From the NCBI RefSeq assembly GCF_030732845.1, contig NZ_JASHKA010000013.1, positions 106,579 to 170,578 on the forward strand: 64,000 nt of DNA. Direction: 5' to 3'. A model generated the notes under the pieces. It was not told the origin of the DNA, ran no database searches, and saw only the letters and a program-made list of their open reading frames with translations. Both the position numbers and the translations under genes were made by a program. This document shows, in pieces, positions 42,825 to 51,747 of this stretch (the stretch's first letter is position 1; every line of letters begins with the position of its first letter). Source of the stretch: Roseibium sp. MMSF_3544. GTDB lineage: Bacteria; Pseudomonadota; Alphaproteobacteria; Rhizobiales; Stappiaceae.

Positions 42825-44245
42825 CAATGTTCTGGTTCCTCTCAATTCCCGCCCTTGCGCTCTGCGCTCTCTGGCTCGCCTATCCCTTTCTGCGGCGGAC
42901 GGAAATCGAACGCGATGAAACCGACGCAGCCCTTTCGATCTACAGGGATCAGGCCGATGAAGTGCGCCGCGACCTTAAATCCGGCCTCATTTCAAAGTCC
43001 GAATCCGAAGCAGCTCAAAGGGAAATCGAGGCTCGTGCCTTGAAAGCGGCCCGGCATTCGGCTGGCGGCATGTCGATCTCGCGCAAATCGCCTGTTGCAG
43101 CAATGGTCGTTGCAGGTGCCCTCGCCGCCGGTTCGGTTGCCGGATACGCGTGGCTCGGCACCGCAGGTGCAGAAGACCAACCGCTTGCTGCACGCAAAAC
43201 AGAAGCGCTCGTTCAAAAAGCACAGGCCGGTGACATTGGCAGCCGGATCCAGCTTCTGGTGGAGACCGTCGAGAAAAACCCGGACTCATTCGAGGACTGG
43301 TGGTTGCTGGCCAGAAGCTACGCGGCGACGGGCGATAACGCCTCTGCAGCGGATGCCTACCGCCGGGCAGCGGAACTGTCCGACAACGATCCCGGTGTTC
43401 TGTCCGCCTATGCTGAGGCCATGACGCTTGCCAATGGCAACAAGGTCCCGCAAGCGGCAAAGATCCTCTTCCAACAAATCCGTGCCGAGACCGGAGATCC
43501 GCGTGCACGCTATTATCTGGCGCTGGCGAAAGCACAATCGCAGGACTTCAAGGGCGCTCTTGACGATTGGGCGGCGCTTGCCGCCGACTCGGAGCCGAAC
43601 GCGCCCTGGATGCCGCTCGTACGACGCGACATCGTCAACATGGCGCGCTTTACGGAAAGCGATGTATCGCAGTATTTGCCGGACGCGAGCCGCGCAGAAC
43701 TGAACAAGTCTGCCGGCAAACAGACAGACGAGGATCAGTTCGCCCTTCTGCGCAGAGCAAGCGCGTTGGACGAAAAGCTTGAAAACGATCCGGCGGACTA
43801 CAAGGGTTGGCAGGAACTCGCGCAGATACGGGCCGCACTCGGCGATGCGGAAAAGGCCAAGTTTGCAATCGAGTCTGCCCGCAAGCAATTCTCGGCGGCG
43901 CCGTTCATCCTGTCAAAACTCGATGCAACGGCTGCCGATCTCGGGCTCGATCTGGTTGCTTCAACCGCACCGAGAGATCCAACAGAGGAAGAAATTGCAG
44001 CCGCCCAAAGCCTGTCGGCAGATGAACAGGCCGAGATGATCCAGGGCATGGTTGCCGGTCTTGCGGCCAAACTGGAGGAAAACCCGGACAATCCGGACGG
44101 CTGGGTGATGCTCGTTCGTTCCTACAGCCATCTCGGGGAAAAAGCGAAGGCTGATGCCGCCTACGCCCGGGCGCAGGAGCATTACGCTTCGAACCCGGAC
44201 ATGCTCGCAAAATTACGGGAGAATGTGGCAAGCCTGGTGCAGTAA
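42821..44245 (+). CDS. ccmI: Cytochrome c-type biogenesis protein CcmI (NrfG-like TPR domain)
   Basis: A 474-residue apocytochrome chaperone. The N-terminal part has two membrane helices (FWFLSIPALALCALWLAYPF and, near residue 90, a second one) enclosing a coiled cytoplasmic loop (SIYRDQADEVRRDLKSGLIS); the periplasmic part is made of tetratricopeptide repeats (DWWLLARSYAATGDNASAAD, GWQELAQIRAALGDAEKA, GWVMLVRSYSHLGEKAKA) that bind the C-terminal helix of apocytochromes. The start overlaps the ccmH stop (ATGA). The full-length two-part layout is like alphaproteobacterial CcmI rather than the short NrfG, even though gene order is nrf-like. It is followed by a terminator. Confidence 0.9.
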   Translation: MTMFWFLSIPALALCALWLAYPFLRRTEIERDETDAALSIYRDQADEVRRDLKSGLISKSESEAAQREIEARALKAARHSAGGMSISRKSPVAAMVVAGALAAGSVAGYAWLGTAGAEDQPLAARKTEALVQKAQAGDIGSRIQLLVETVEKNPDSFEDWWLLARSYAATGDNASAADAYRRAAELSDNDPGVLSAYAEAMTLANGNKVPQAAKILFQQIRAETGDPRARYYLALAKAQSQDFKGALDDWAALAADSEPNAPWMPLVRRDIVNMARFTESDVSQYLPDASRAELNKSAGKQTDEDQFALLRRASALDEKLENDPADYKGWQELAQIRAALGDAEKAKFAIESARKQFSAAPFILSKLDATAADLGLDLVASTAPRDPTEEEIAAAQSLSADEQAEMIQGMVAGLAAKLEENPDNPDGWVMLVRSYSHLGEKAKADAAYARAQEHYASNPDMLAKLRENVASLVQ

Positions 44246-44278
44246 ACCGCTTGCTCGTCAAAACGCACATTCAGTGAA

Positions 44279-44307
44279 AAGCCGCTCTCGGAAACCGGGA
44301 GCGGCTT
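44279..44307 (+). terminator. Terminator after ccmI
   Basis: A 13-bp inverted repeat with one G-T wobble (44279-44291 and 44295-44307), a 3-nt loop and only a weak T-rich tail lies 33 nt after the ccmI stop. Confidence 0.75.
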
Positions 44308-44364
44308 GCCTATATATGGTTCCAGCATCAAGCGCATTCGCCTAGCTCTTGCCGGAACCGACCC

Positions 44365-45846
44365 ATGACTGCAAATCCTCCGCTGTTCCAATTCGACAAT
44401 TCCTACGCCCGGGAACTGCCCGGATTTTACGTAGACTGGGAGGGCGCCAAGGTTCCCTCACCTGAACTTGTGCTTTTCAACCGGAAGCTTGCCGGGGAAC
44501 TTGGCCTGGACGCAGTCGCTCTGGAAACGCCGGACGGTGCCGCAATCTTTGCCGGTGTGAAGCGCCCCGACGGTGCGTCCCCGCTTGCACAGGTCTATGC
44601 CGGACACCAGTTCGGCGGATTTTCGCCGCAGCTCGGAGACGGGCGCGCGCTCTTGCTTGGAGAGGTCATCGACCAGACAGGCAAACGGCGCGACATTCAG
44701 CTCAAGGGCTCCGGCCCGACACCTTTTTCGCGCGGCGGCGACGGCAAGGCGGTCATCGGGCCGGTCCTGCGGGAATACATTATCGGCGAGGCCATGAACG
44801 CTCTTAGCATTCCCACGACCCGGGCGTTGGCAGCGGTAACAACGGGCGAAGTTATCTACCGCGAAGGCCCGAAACCCGGTGCTGTCCTGACCCGCGTTGC
44901 CAGCAGCCACCTGCGCGTCGGGACGTTCCAGTTTTTTGCCGCGCGCGGGGAGACAGACAAGGTGCGTCAGCTCGCCGACTACGCGATCTCGCGACACGAT
45001 CCAGACCTGAAAGACGCCGATGATCGCTATCTGAAACTGTTCGGCCGGGTCATGGAACGGCAGGCAAACCTGATCGCGCAATGGGTTCTTGTCGGGTTCG
45101 TACATGGGGTCATGAACACCGACAACACCACGATCTCTGGCGAAACAATCGACTACGGACCGTGTGCCTTTCTCGACACCTACGACACAGCAGCCGTCTT
45201 CAGCTCTATCGACCATGGTGGACGTTACGCGTTCGGGCGACAGCCCGTCATCGCGCAGTGGAACCTGGCGCGTCTTGCCGAGGCCCTGCTGGCACTTATC
45301 AACCCCGACGATCTCGACAAGGCAGTTGAAGTCGTCAGCGCAGAACTCGGCCGTTTTCCGGATCTTTACAAGTCCGCCTGGCTGGATGGCATGCGTGCAA
45401 AACTCGGCCTGGAACACAAAGACGAAGGCGATCTTCAGCTTGCCGAAGATCTTTTGGCGCTGATGCAGGAACAGCGCGTCGATTACACGATGCTGTTTCG
45501 CACACTCTCGAACGCTGCAACCGGGTCGCCGGACGAGGCCCGTGAGCTGTTTGCCGAAGGGCCGGCATTCGATGACTGGGCTGCGCGATGGCGAGACAGG
45601 CTCAATCAGGAAGGTGCGGACCTGCAAGTTGTCAGCACGCGTATGGACAGGACGAACCCCGTCTACATCCCGCGCAACCACAAGGTGGAAGAAGTCCTGG
45701 AGGCTGCTGAATCCGGAGATCATGAGCCCGTCAAAAAACTTCTGGATGTTCTTGCATCACCCTATGAGGAACGGCCCGGGCTGGAAGACTACGCGACACC
45801 CGCGCCAAGTGAGTTCGGGCCTTACCGGACGTTCTGCGGGACCTGA
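44365..45846 (+). CDS. selO: SelO-family protein adenylyltransferase (YdiU)
   Basis: A 493-residue pseudokinase that binds ATP in a flipped pose and AMPylates Ser/Thr/Tyr of redox proteins. Landmarks are YAGHQFGGFSPQLGDGRALL, QLKGSGPTPFSRGGDGKAV, IGPVLREYIIGEAMNALSIP, ASSHLRVGTFQFFAARG and the metal and catalytic site HGVMNTDNTTISGETIDYG. The C terminus ends GPYRTFCGT, where the Cys sits at the position of the selenocysteine in eukaryotic SelO. Length is typical of the family. It stands between the ccm terminator and a converging TetR gene, 21 nt from the latter's stop, and looks to be its own transcription unit. In E. coli the family is linked to oxidative stress, consistent with several redox genes nearby. 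Confidence 0.93.
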   Translation: MTANPPLFQFDNSYARELPGFYVDWEGAKVPSPELVLFNRKLAGELGLDAVALETPDGAAIFAGVKRPDGASPLAQVYAGHQFGGFSPQLGDGRALLLGEVIDQTGKRRDIQLKGSGPTPFSRGGDGKAVIGPVLREYIIGEAMNALSIPTTRALAAVTTGEVIYREGPKPGAVLTRVASSHLRVGTFQFFAARGETDKVRQLADYAISRHDPDLKDADDRYLKLFGRVMERQANLIAQWVLVGFVHGVMNTDNTTISGETIDYGPCAFLDTYDTAAVFSSIDHGGRYAFGRQPVIAQWNLARLAEALLALINPDDLDKAVEVVSAELGRFPDLYKSAWLDGMRAKLGLEHKDEGDLQLAEDLLALMQEQRVDYTMLFRTLSNAATGSPDEARELFAEGPAFDDWAARWRDRLNQEGADLQVVSTRMDRTNPVYIPRNHKVEEVLEAAESGDHEPVKKLLDVLASPYEERPGLEDYATPAPSEFGPYRTFCGT

Positions 45847-45867
45847 TGTCAGGCTGGCGGGGTCAAT

Positions 45868-46461
45868 TCAGGATCCTGCCAGCCGTTCCACCAGAAACAT
45901 CAACTCGCGATCCATCACTTCGTCTGAAAGCCCGATGAAGCGATCCTCAAGGCTTATGGCGACAAGCCCATGAACAGCGGCAAAGCACGTTCGTGTGCGG
46001 GCCGCCAGATCCTCGTCTGACAGCTCTGGCGCAAGTTGGCGAAGCGGCGCTGCGATGAAGGCGAGCAACGCAATATTGCCCTGAATGTGGCTTTCAGGTG
46101 CAGGCGTTCCTTCCGGCAGATGGTGGGAGAACAACGTCGTCCAGAGATTCGTGTTGTCTTGGGCAAAATCACGGTATGTGCGTGCCAGGGTCTTCAACAG
46201 ATCCAGAGGATCGCTTTTACCGACGACGGCATCAGAGACGGCGGACCTGATACGCTCAAGCGTTACGGTGTTTACAGCAACTAAAAGCGCATCCTGATCT
46301 TCGTAGTGTTTGTAGACCGAACCGACTGAATAGCCGGCCTCGCTTGCAATCTTGCGGATCTGAACCGCTTCCATGCCGCCCTGTTCGACCGCCCTGACGG
46401 CAGCCTCCAGAACCCGGCGTTGGGTTTCTTCGCTTTTTGCCTTTTGAATTCCAGCCATCAC
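45868..46461 (-). CDS. TetR-family transcriptional regulator
   Basis: A 197-residue TetR regulator. The helix-turn-helix is at the N terminus (RRVLEAAVRAVEQGGMEAV, IRKIASEAGYSVGSVYKHYE); the C-terminal ligand-binding helices begin near residue 75 and include TLARTYRDFAQDNTNLW and LAARTRTCFAAVHGLVAISL, a form often seen in fatty-acid or lipid-responsive members. It is divergent from the large Aas-like fusion gene. Two copies of TGAAC-N3-GTTCA lie in the gap between them, which strongly suggests that this protein represses both genes. Two tandem ATG codons make the start uncertain by one residue. Confidence 0.9.
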   Translation of the reverse strand: MMAGIQKAKSEETQRRVLEAAVRAVEQGGMEAVQIRKIASEAGYSVGSVYKHYEDQDALLVAVNTVTLERIRSAVSDAVVGKSDPLDLLKTLARTYRDFAQDNTNLWTTLFSHHLPEGTPAPESHIQGNIALLAFIAAPLRQLAPELSDEDLAARTRTCFAAVHGLVAISLEDRFIGLSDEVMDRELMFLVERLAGS

Positions 46462-46480
46462 CAGCTCTCACACTTAAAAG

Positions 46481-46493
46481 TGAACTTAGTTCA
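46481..46493. promoter_or_regulatory. TetR operator copy 1 (TGAACTTAGTTCA)
   Basis: A 13-bp palindrome of the form TGAAC-N3-GTTCA lies 20 nt upstream of the TetR start. A near-identical palindrome is at 46538-46550, centre to centre 57 bp. A TTGACA-like -35 element for the minus strand (46527-46532) with TATGTC 18 nt on lies between the two copies. Confidence 0.75.
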
Positions 46494-46537
46494 TTTTTTT
46501 CTTGACATACCTTATTTCGTGTGGCTTTGTCAATAAA

Positions 46538-46550
46538 TGAACATTGTTCA
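46538..46550. promoter_or_regulatory. TetR operator copy 2 (TGAACATTGTTCA)
   Basis: The second TGAAC-N3-GTTCA palindrome is on the Aas-like gene side, about 105 nt before its likely start. A TTGACA at 46502-46507 on the plus strand lies between the copies, so binding at both would cover both divergent promoters. Confidence 0.75.
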
Positions 46551-46654
46551 CTTTTTGAAAAGTGCCGTTGTTCAAAGGTTTTGTGCCCGCCTTCGCCCTT
46601 GAACTGCACACCATGCAGCATCCGGGGTCTGAGGCCACTCGAAGGGAGATGGAA

Positions 46655-49600
46655 TTGAGCAAAACGCTGATGACATCAAAGCGGTTCGCGCCGCTGTTCT
46701 GGACCCAGTTTCTGTCGGCATTCAACGACAATTTCCTGAAAAACACCCTCGTCTTTCTGGTGTTGTTCCAGATCACCAATTCTGGTGCCGACATTGGCGA
46801 GGCAGGCGGATTGATTGCGCTGGCAGGCGCCGTGTTCGTAGCACCCTATCTGTTTCTGTCAGCCCTTGGTGGTGAGCTTGCAGATAAGTTCGACAAGTCA
46901 AGAATGGCCCGGATGACCAAGGGTATTGAGGTTGCAGGAGCACTCCTGGCGGCGGTCGGAATGGTGCTCTCTTCCCTGCACATTCTCTTTGCTGCGCTCT
47001 TCTTGTTCGGCGCCATGTCGGCAACCTTCAGCCCCGTGAAATACGGACTGCTGCCGGAACATCTGTCTCCTTCCCACTTGCCGCGCGCAAATGCATGGGT
47101 CGAGGCGGGTACTTTCCTTGCCATATTGGGCGGTACGATTTCAGCCGGGCTGGTTTTTTCTTCCGCAGCACCGGTCACCGTCTTTGCGCCGGTCATGATC
47201 GGTCTTGCCCTTGCCTGCTACGCAATGAGCCGGCAAATCCCGAAATCAAAGCCGGCGTCGCCGGACTTGAAGGTCGATTGGAACGTCCTGACCTCCACCT
47301 GGCGCATCTTGTCCGATCTGAAGAAAGACAAGCGTTTGTTCCGCGTCGCCCTGATGAATGCGTGGTTTTGGCTGATCGGCGCCATGGTGCTTGCGCTCTT
47401 GCCGCTCATAGTCAAGGACACCCTTGGCGGCGATGAAACAGCTGTGACCTATTTCCTGACTGTCTTTGCGGTTTCAATCGGCATCGGGTCAGCGCTGGCC
47501 GCCTGGTTGTCTGCAGGACGCGTTATCCTCCTCCCCGCGCCTGTTGGAACACTTCTTTTGGCGTTTTTCTCTCTCGATGCTGCTTTAACACTTGCCAACC
47601 TGCCACCGGTAACACCGGCGCCGGACCTCGCCAGCTTCTTGCAGGGTGACGGCGTCATGCGGTTGACGATCGATATGGCCGGACTGGCGATTTCAGGTGC
47701 GCTCCTGGTGGTCCCGACCTTTACTGCGCTTCAGCTCTGGTCCGCCCCGAAAGAGCGCGCACGGCGCATCGCGGGCACCAATGCGCTCGGTGCTGCCTTG
47801 ATGACACTCGGTGGTCTCGTTCTAGCGGCTGCGCAAAAAGCCGGCGCTTCTGTGCCGGCGGTCATGGCCACACTTGCCGCCCTCAATCTCGGGGCCGCCG
47901 GCTTCATGTTGAAGTACCTGCCAACCAATCCGATGCGGGATGTGGTTTCGATCCTCTATCGCGCGATCTTCCGGGTGGAAATCAAGGGGTTGGAGAACCT
48001 TGAAAAGGCAGGTGAAGCCCCGATCCTGGCGTTGAACCACGTGTCCTACCTGGACGCGAGCCTCGCCCTCACCCTGCTGGACCGCGATCCGACATTTGCA
48101 ATTGATTTCAACATTGCAAAGCGCTGGTGGGTGCGTCCCTTTTTGACGTTGGCCAATGCCCTGCCCATCAACCCGGCCAAACCAATGGCAACACGATCGC
48201 TGATCAATGTCGTGAAGTCGGGAGAACCGATGGTGATCTTCCCGGAAGGCCGCCTCACAGTCACAGGATCGCTGATGAAGGTTTATGATGGCGCTGCAAT
48301 GGTTGCCGACAAAACCAAGGCCAAAATCGTGCCGATCCGCATCGAGGGCCTTGAAAAAACGCCGTTTTCCTTTTTGAACCCGAACCAGATCCGCAAACGT
48401 CTGTTTCCGAAAGTGAGAGTTACGATCATGGAACCGAAACGCCTGGAATTGCCGGAAAACCTGAAAGGCCAAAAGCGTCGCGCTGCTGCGGGAAGCGAGC
48501 TATACCAGATCATGTCCGACCTGATGTTTGAATCGAGCCTGGCCGACAAGACCATTCTTGAGCAGGTGATAGAGACCGCGAAAGAGCGTGGATATTCAGA
48601 ACTGGCACTGGAAGATCCGGTGTCCGGCAAACTGAACTACGGCAAGCTGCTCACAGGCGTCTCCGTCCTCGGTCACAAGATCATGACCCTCGCCACAGAT
48701 AGCAAAACGATCGGCATCATGTTGCCGAACGCAACCGGCTCGGCGGTCACCTTTCTGGCAGCAATGTCGGCAGGCAAGGTTCCAGCGATGCTGAACTTCA
48801 CAGCCGGCTTGGAAAATGTCCTCTCGGCTTGCCGGACCGCGAAAGTGGATACGGTTTTGTCTTCGCGCGCGTTCATTCGCCAGGCCAAGCTGGAAGCGCT
48901 TGTCGAGGGAATGGAACCACACGTCAAATTCGTCTGGTTGGACGAATTGCGCAAGGAAATCACCTTGCTCGATAAGATCAAAGGGATGGCAAGGCGCAAG
49001 CGGCCTCTTGTCCGGCGCACCGGCAACGACACAGCGGTCGTCCTGTTCACCTCCGGGTCTGAAGGCACACCGAAAGGCGTTGTGCTGACGCACAAGAACA
49101 TCCTGGCAAATGCGACCCAAGCGGCCGCAAGGATCGACTTCTCACCGTCCGACAAGGTGTTCAACGTCCTGCCGATGTTCCATTCCTTCGGCCTGACGGC
49201 GGGAACGATCCTGCCGCTGATTTCGGGTGTCCCGACCTTCCTGTATCCCTCACCGCTCCACTACCGGATCATTCCGGAGCTGATCTACGGGTCCAATGCA
49301 ACGATCCTGTTCGGCACGGATACGTTCCTGAATGGTTATGCGCGCGTAGCCCATGCATATGATTTCCGCTCGCTGCGTTATTGCTTTGCAGGCGCGGAAC
49401 CGGTCAAACCGTCTACCCGCGAGACTTACATGGAAAAATTCGGTCTGCGCGTTCTGGAGGGTTACGGTGTCACGGAAGCCGCGCCGGTCATTGCCATCAA
49501 CACCCCGATGTTCAACAAACCGGGTACGGTTGGCCAGCTTATGCCAGGCATGTCTGCGGAGCTGGAACCTGTCCCCGGCGTGGAAAACGGTGGTCGCCTT

Positions 49601-50071
49601 TATGTCTCAGGCCCCAACATCATGGTCGGGTACCTGAAATCGGACAATCCAGGTGTGGTCGAGCCTCTTGTCGACGGCTGGCACGACACGGGTGATATCG
49701 TCGAGATCGATGAAGATGGCTTCATCACGATCAAGGGACGGGCTAAGCGTTTTGCCAAGATCGGCGGCGAGATGGTGTCGCTGGCTGCGGTCGAGGCAAT
49801 TGCCGGTGAGATCTGGCCGGAACATCTTTCGGCGGTCACGGCCGTCAAGGATCCCAAGAAAGGCGAGAAACTGATCCTGATCACGGAATGTGCCGAAGCC
49901 ACCAGATCGGACTTCATCGAAGCTGCCAAGGCACGCGGCGCCCAGGATCTCATGATCCCGGCAGAAGTGCGGGTCGTGGAAAGTGTTCCGGTCCTCGGCT
50001 CTGGCAAAATCGACTTCGCGGGGGTTACGAAGATGGTGTCTGATGCGGCCGGGTTTCAAAACGCGGCATAA
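46655..50071 (+). CDS. LplT-PlsC-acyl ligase fusion (bifunctional acyl-ACP synthetase/lysophospholipid acyltransferase, Aas-like)
   Basis: A 1138-residue protein joining three activities of lysophospholipid repair. Residues about 1-420 are a 12-helix MFS domain like the lysophospholipid flippase LplT (FWTQFLSAFNDNFLKN). Residues about 440-640 are a PlsC acyltransferase with LNHVSYLDASLAL (HxxxxD) and VIFPEGRLT. The C-terminal 500 residues are an AMP-forming acyl ligase (VLFTSGSEGTPKGVVLTH, GYGVTEAAPV, HDTGDIVEIDEDG). In E. coli LplT and Aas are separate proteins. I chose the TTG at 46655, since GGGAG ends 6 nt before it; the ATG at 46649 touches that motif. A longer frame starts at 46562, inside the operator region. 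It is probably repressed by the divergent TetR regulator. Confidence 0.9.
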   Translation: MSKTLMTSKRFAPLFWTQFLSAFNDNFLKNTLVFLVLFQITNSGADIGEAGGLIALAGAVFVAPYLFLSALGGELADKFDKSRMARMTKGIEVAGALLAAVGMVLSSLHILFAALFLFGAMSATFSPVKYGLLPEHLSPSHLPRANAWVEAGTFLAILGGTISAGLVFSSAAPVTVFAPVMIGLALACYAMSRQIPKSKPASPDLKVDWNVLTSTWRILSDLKKDKRLFRVALMNAWFWLIGAMVLALLPLIVKDTLGGDETAVTYFLTVFAVSIGIGSALAAWLSAGRVILLPAPVGTLLLAFFSLDAALTLANLPPVTPAPDLASFLQGDGVMRLTIDMAGLAISGALLVVPTFTALQLWSAPKERARRIAGTNALGAALMTLGGLVLAAAQKAGASVPAVMATLAALNLGAAGFMLKYLPTNPMRDVVSILYRAIFRVEIKGLENLEKAGEAPILALNHVSYLDASLALTLLDRDPTFAIDFNIAKRWWVRPFLTLANALPINPAKPMATRSLINVVKSGEPMVIFPEGRLTVTGSLMKVYDGAAMVADKTKAKIVPIRIEGLEKTPFSFLNPNQIRKRLFPKVRVTIMEPKRLELPENLKGQKRRAAAGSELYQIMSDLMFESSLADKTILEQVIETAKERGYSELALEDPVSGKLNYGKLLTGVSVLGHKIMTLATDSKTIGIMLPNATGSAVTFLAAMSAGKVPAMLNFTAGLENVLSACRTAKVDTVLSSRAFIRQAKLEALVEGMEPHVKFVWLDELRKEITLLDKIKGMARRKRPLVRRTGNDTAVVLFTSGSEGTPKGVVLTHKNILANATQAAARIDFSPSDKVFNVLPMFHSFGLTAGTILPLISGVPTFLYPSPLHYRIIPELIYGSNATILFGTDTFLNGYARVAHAYDFRSLRYCFAGAEPVKPSTRETYMEKFGLRVLEGYGVTEAAPVIAINTPMFNKPGTVGQLMPGMSAELEPVPGVENGGRLYVSGPNIMVGYLKSDNPGVVEPLVDGWHDTGDIVEIDEDGFITIKGRAKRFAKIGGEMVSLAAVEAIAGEIWPEHLSAVTAVKDPKKGEKLILITECAEATRSDFIEAAKARGAQDLMIPAEVRVVESVPVLGSGKIDFAGVTKMVSDAAGFQNAA

Positions 50072-50084
50072 ATCTGAACGACCG

Positions 50085-50109
50085 AGTGGCCCGGTCTAAC
50101 CGGGCCACT
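50085..50109 (+). terminator. Terminator after the Aas-like fusion gene
   Basis: A perfect 11-bp inverted repeat (50085-50095 and 50099-50109) with a 3-nt loop and a short pyrimidine tail lies 14 nt after the stop. Confidence 0.8.
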
Positions 50110-50200
50110 TCCCTCTTGCTCCACGTGGCGATGTGCGAATAGTCTCCGGCAACCGTGCTGTTGCACGCCATGGATTGCCCGATAACAGGAAGAGCTTCGC

Positions 50201-50629
50201 ATGACCGCGCCCGCCTATGACGATCAGAACGTTTTTGCAAAAATCCTGCGCGGTGAACTGCCGAGCCACAAGATTTACGAGGACGACAAGACCCTTGTGA
50301 TCATGGACATCATGCCACGCGGCGACGGACACATCCTGGTGATTCCCAAGGCACCGTCCCGGAACATCCTTGATATCGAAACGGACGATCTGAATGCGGT
50401 AATGGCAACGGTTCAGAAAATGGCCCGGACGGTGATCAAGGCCTTCGGCGCGGACGGAACAACCATTCAGCAGTTTTCAGAGCCCGCCGGTGGACAGGTG
50501 GTGTTTCACACCCATGTTCACGTCATTCCGCGCTTTGACGGCGTTTCTCTGAAGCCGCATACCGGCCAAATGGCAGACAACGAAGTGCTTGCCGGCCACG
50601 CGGAAAAAATACGGGCGGTATTGGGCTAA
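50201..50629 (+). CDS. HIT-family (HINT-like) protein
   Basis: A 142-residue histidine-triad nucleotide hydrolase. The triad is HTHVHVIPRF (His-x-His-x-His), and the N-terminal half shows NVFAKILRGELPSHKIYED and GHILVIPKAPSRNILD. HINT proteins hydrolyse adenosine phosphoramidates and aminoacyl-AMP, including adenylates released by acyl or aminoacyl ligases. It directly follows the acyl-ligase fusion gene but is separated from it by a terminator. AGGAAGAG precedes the start. Its 3' end overlaps the converging glutathione S-transferase gene by 4 nt. Confidence 0.93.
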   Translation: MTAPAYDDQNVFAKILRGELPSHKIYEDDKTLVIMDIMPRGDGHILVIPKAPSRNILDIETDDLNAVMATVQKMARTVIKAFGADGTTIQQFSEPAGGQVVFHTHVHVIPRFDGVSLKPHTGQMADNEVLAGHAEKIRAVLG

Positions 50630-51276
50630 TTCACACCGGCCTGATTGGCAGCGTCTTCCTGCTCTTTGGCAAGATTCTGGTCTTCCTGAAGGACTTTGAC
50701 AGCCGCCGGGCGCTCGAAAAAACGCTGGGTGTAGGCTTTGAACTCTTCAAACTCGGGAACGAGCCCAAAGACCATGCCCCAGCGCAAGCCCATCGCCCAC
50801 AAGATGTCCAAAGCCGTCATCTGCTCGCCCAGAACAAAGGGGCCCGACGCTAGCTGTGTGCGCATGTTTTCCATGACGGTGTCGTAGCTCCCGTAGGGCG
50901 ACATTATCTGGGGCGCCTCTTCTCGTTTCAGAGCCCTGTCGACCAGCGCCGGTTCGAAACACGATGCCATATACACAAACCAGCGCAGATAGGGTCCACG
51001 GCGCGGGTCATCGAGAGCCGGCGTCAATCCCTTTTCCGGAAAGAGATCAGCGAGAAAAATGTAGATTGCGACCTGCTCGGTAATGACGGCATTGCCACAT
51101 CGAACAGTCGGCACCTTGCCAGCCGGATTTATCGCCAGAAAACTCGGTTGCCGGTTTTCTCCGAGTTTCACGTTGAGGACGTTCAGGGTATAGGGCGCGC
51201 CAAGTTCCTCAAGAAGAACGCGCACACCTGTTGCGCGGGACTGAGGGGCGTAAAAGAGTTCCACCTGCTCTGCCAT
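50626..51276 (-). CDS. Glutathione S-transferase
   Basis: A 216-residue GST. The N-terminal thioredoxin-like domain has FYAPQSRATGVRVLLEELG, NPAGKVPTVRCGNAVITEQV with the cis-Pro and the glutathione-binding acidic/Ser-equivalent stretch; the C-terminal helical domain contains FVLGEQMTALDILWAMGLRW, the N-capping box region. Substrate class cannot be told. The frame opens 9 codons earlier; I start at MAEQVELFY, which begins the conserved strand, though its ribosome site is weak. It is transcribed toward the HIT gene and overlaps it at the 3' end. Confidence 0.9.
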   Translation of the reverse strand: MAEQVELFYAPQSRATGVRVLLEELGAPYTLNVLNVKLGENRQPSFLAINPAGKVPTVRCGNAVITEQVAIYIFLADLFPEKGLTPALDDPRRGPYLRWFVYMASCFEPALVDRALKREEAPQIMSPYGSYDTVMENMRTQLASGPFVLGEQMTALDILWAMGLRWGMVFGLVPEFEEFKAYTQRFFERPAAVKVLQEDQNLAKEQEDAANQAGVN

Positions 51277-51747
51277 GGTCGTGTCCAATCCAATTGGGTC
51301 CAAAAGTGTGCAAAGGATGCATCGGGTGTTTGGGAGATCCGGAATAATGCGGTTGAGCTTGCTGAATCGGGCCTTTCAAAACGCCAGTCAACAATTCCAG
51401 AGCGCGCCGCAAAACAAACGCTAACATTATCGAATTCACCGGTCGAGACGGAAGCACGCTTCGCGCACCACTCTTCTGCGCAAACGCTGCATGGCAGACC
51501 TTGCGTTGTTTGTCGCTGATGACGGAATTTGCGGGTACTCGCAGTGGTGATCGGTGTCTGACGCGATCTCTCGTTGATCATCGATTTTGGCGATACCAGA
51601 CGATAGCTGGAAGACGCGAGTTTCAGCGCCGGTTTACGACATGGAGCGAGTCATCTAATTGGGAATTTGAGCGTGTTCTGCCATGAGACTCTTTTGTTTT
51701 ACGAACATCCAGTCTAGATGATCGTTATGAACCGGGAACCAACCTAG
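51277..51747. other. Intergenic stretch without a supported gene
   Basis: About 470 bp between the divergent GST and pyruvyl-transferase genes. Frames in it are short and lack ribosome sites or recognisable motifs. I see no RNA gene or strong hairpin. It should hold both promoters. Confidence 0.5.

Noticed and set aside
44458..45723. 421-codon minus-strand frame opposite selO
   Set aside because: Antisense shadow of a clear SelO gene; no motif, no ribosome site, and it would run against the whole SelO frame.
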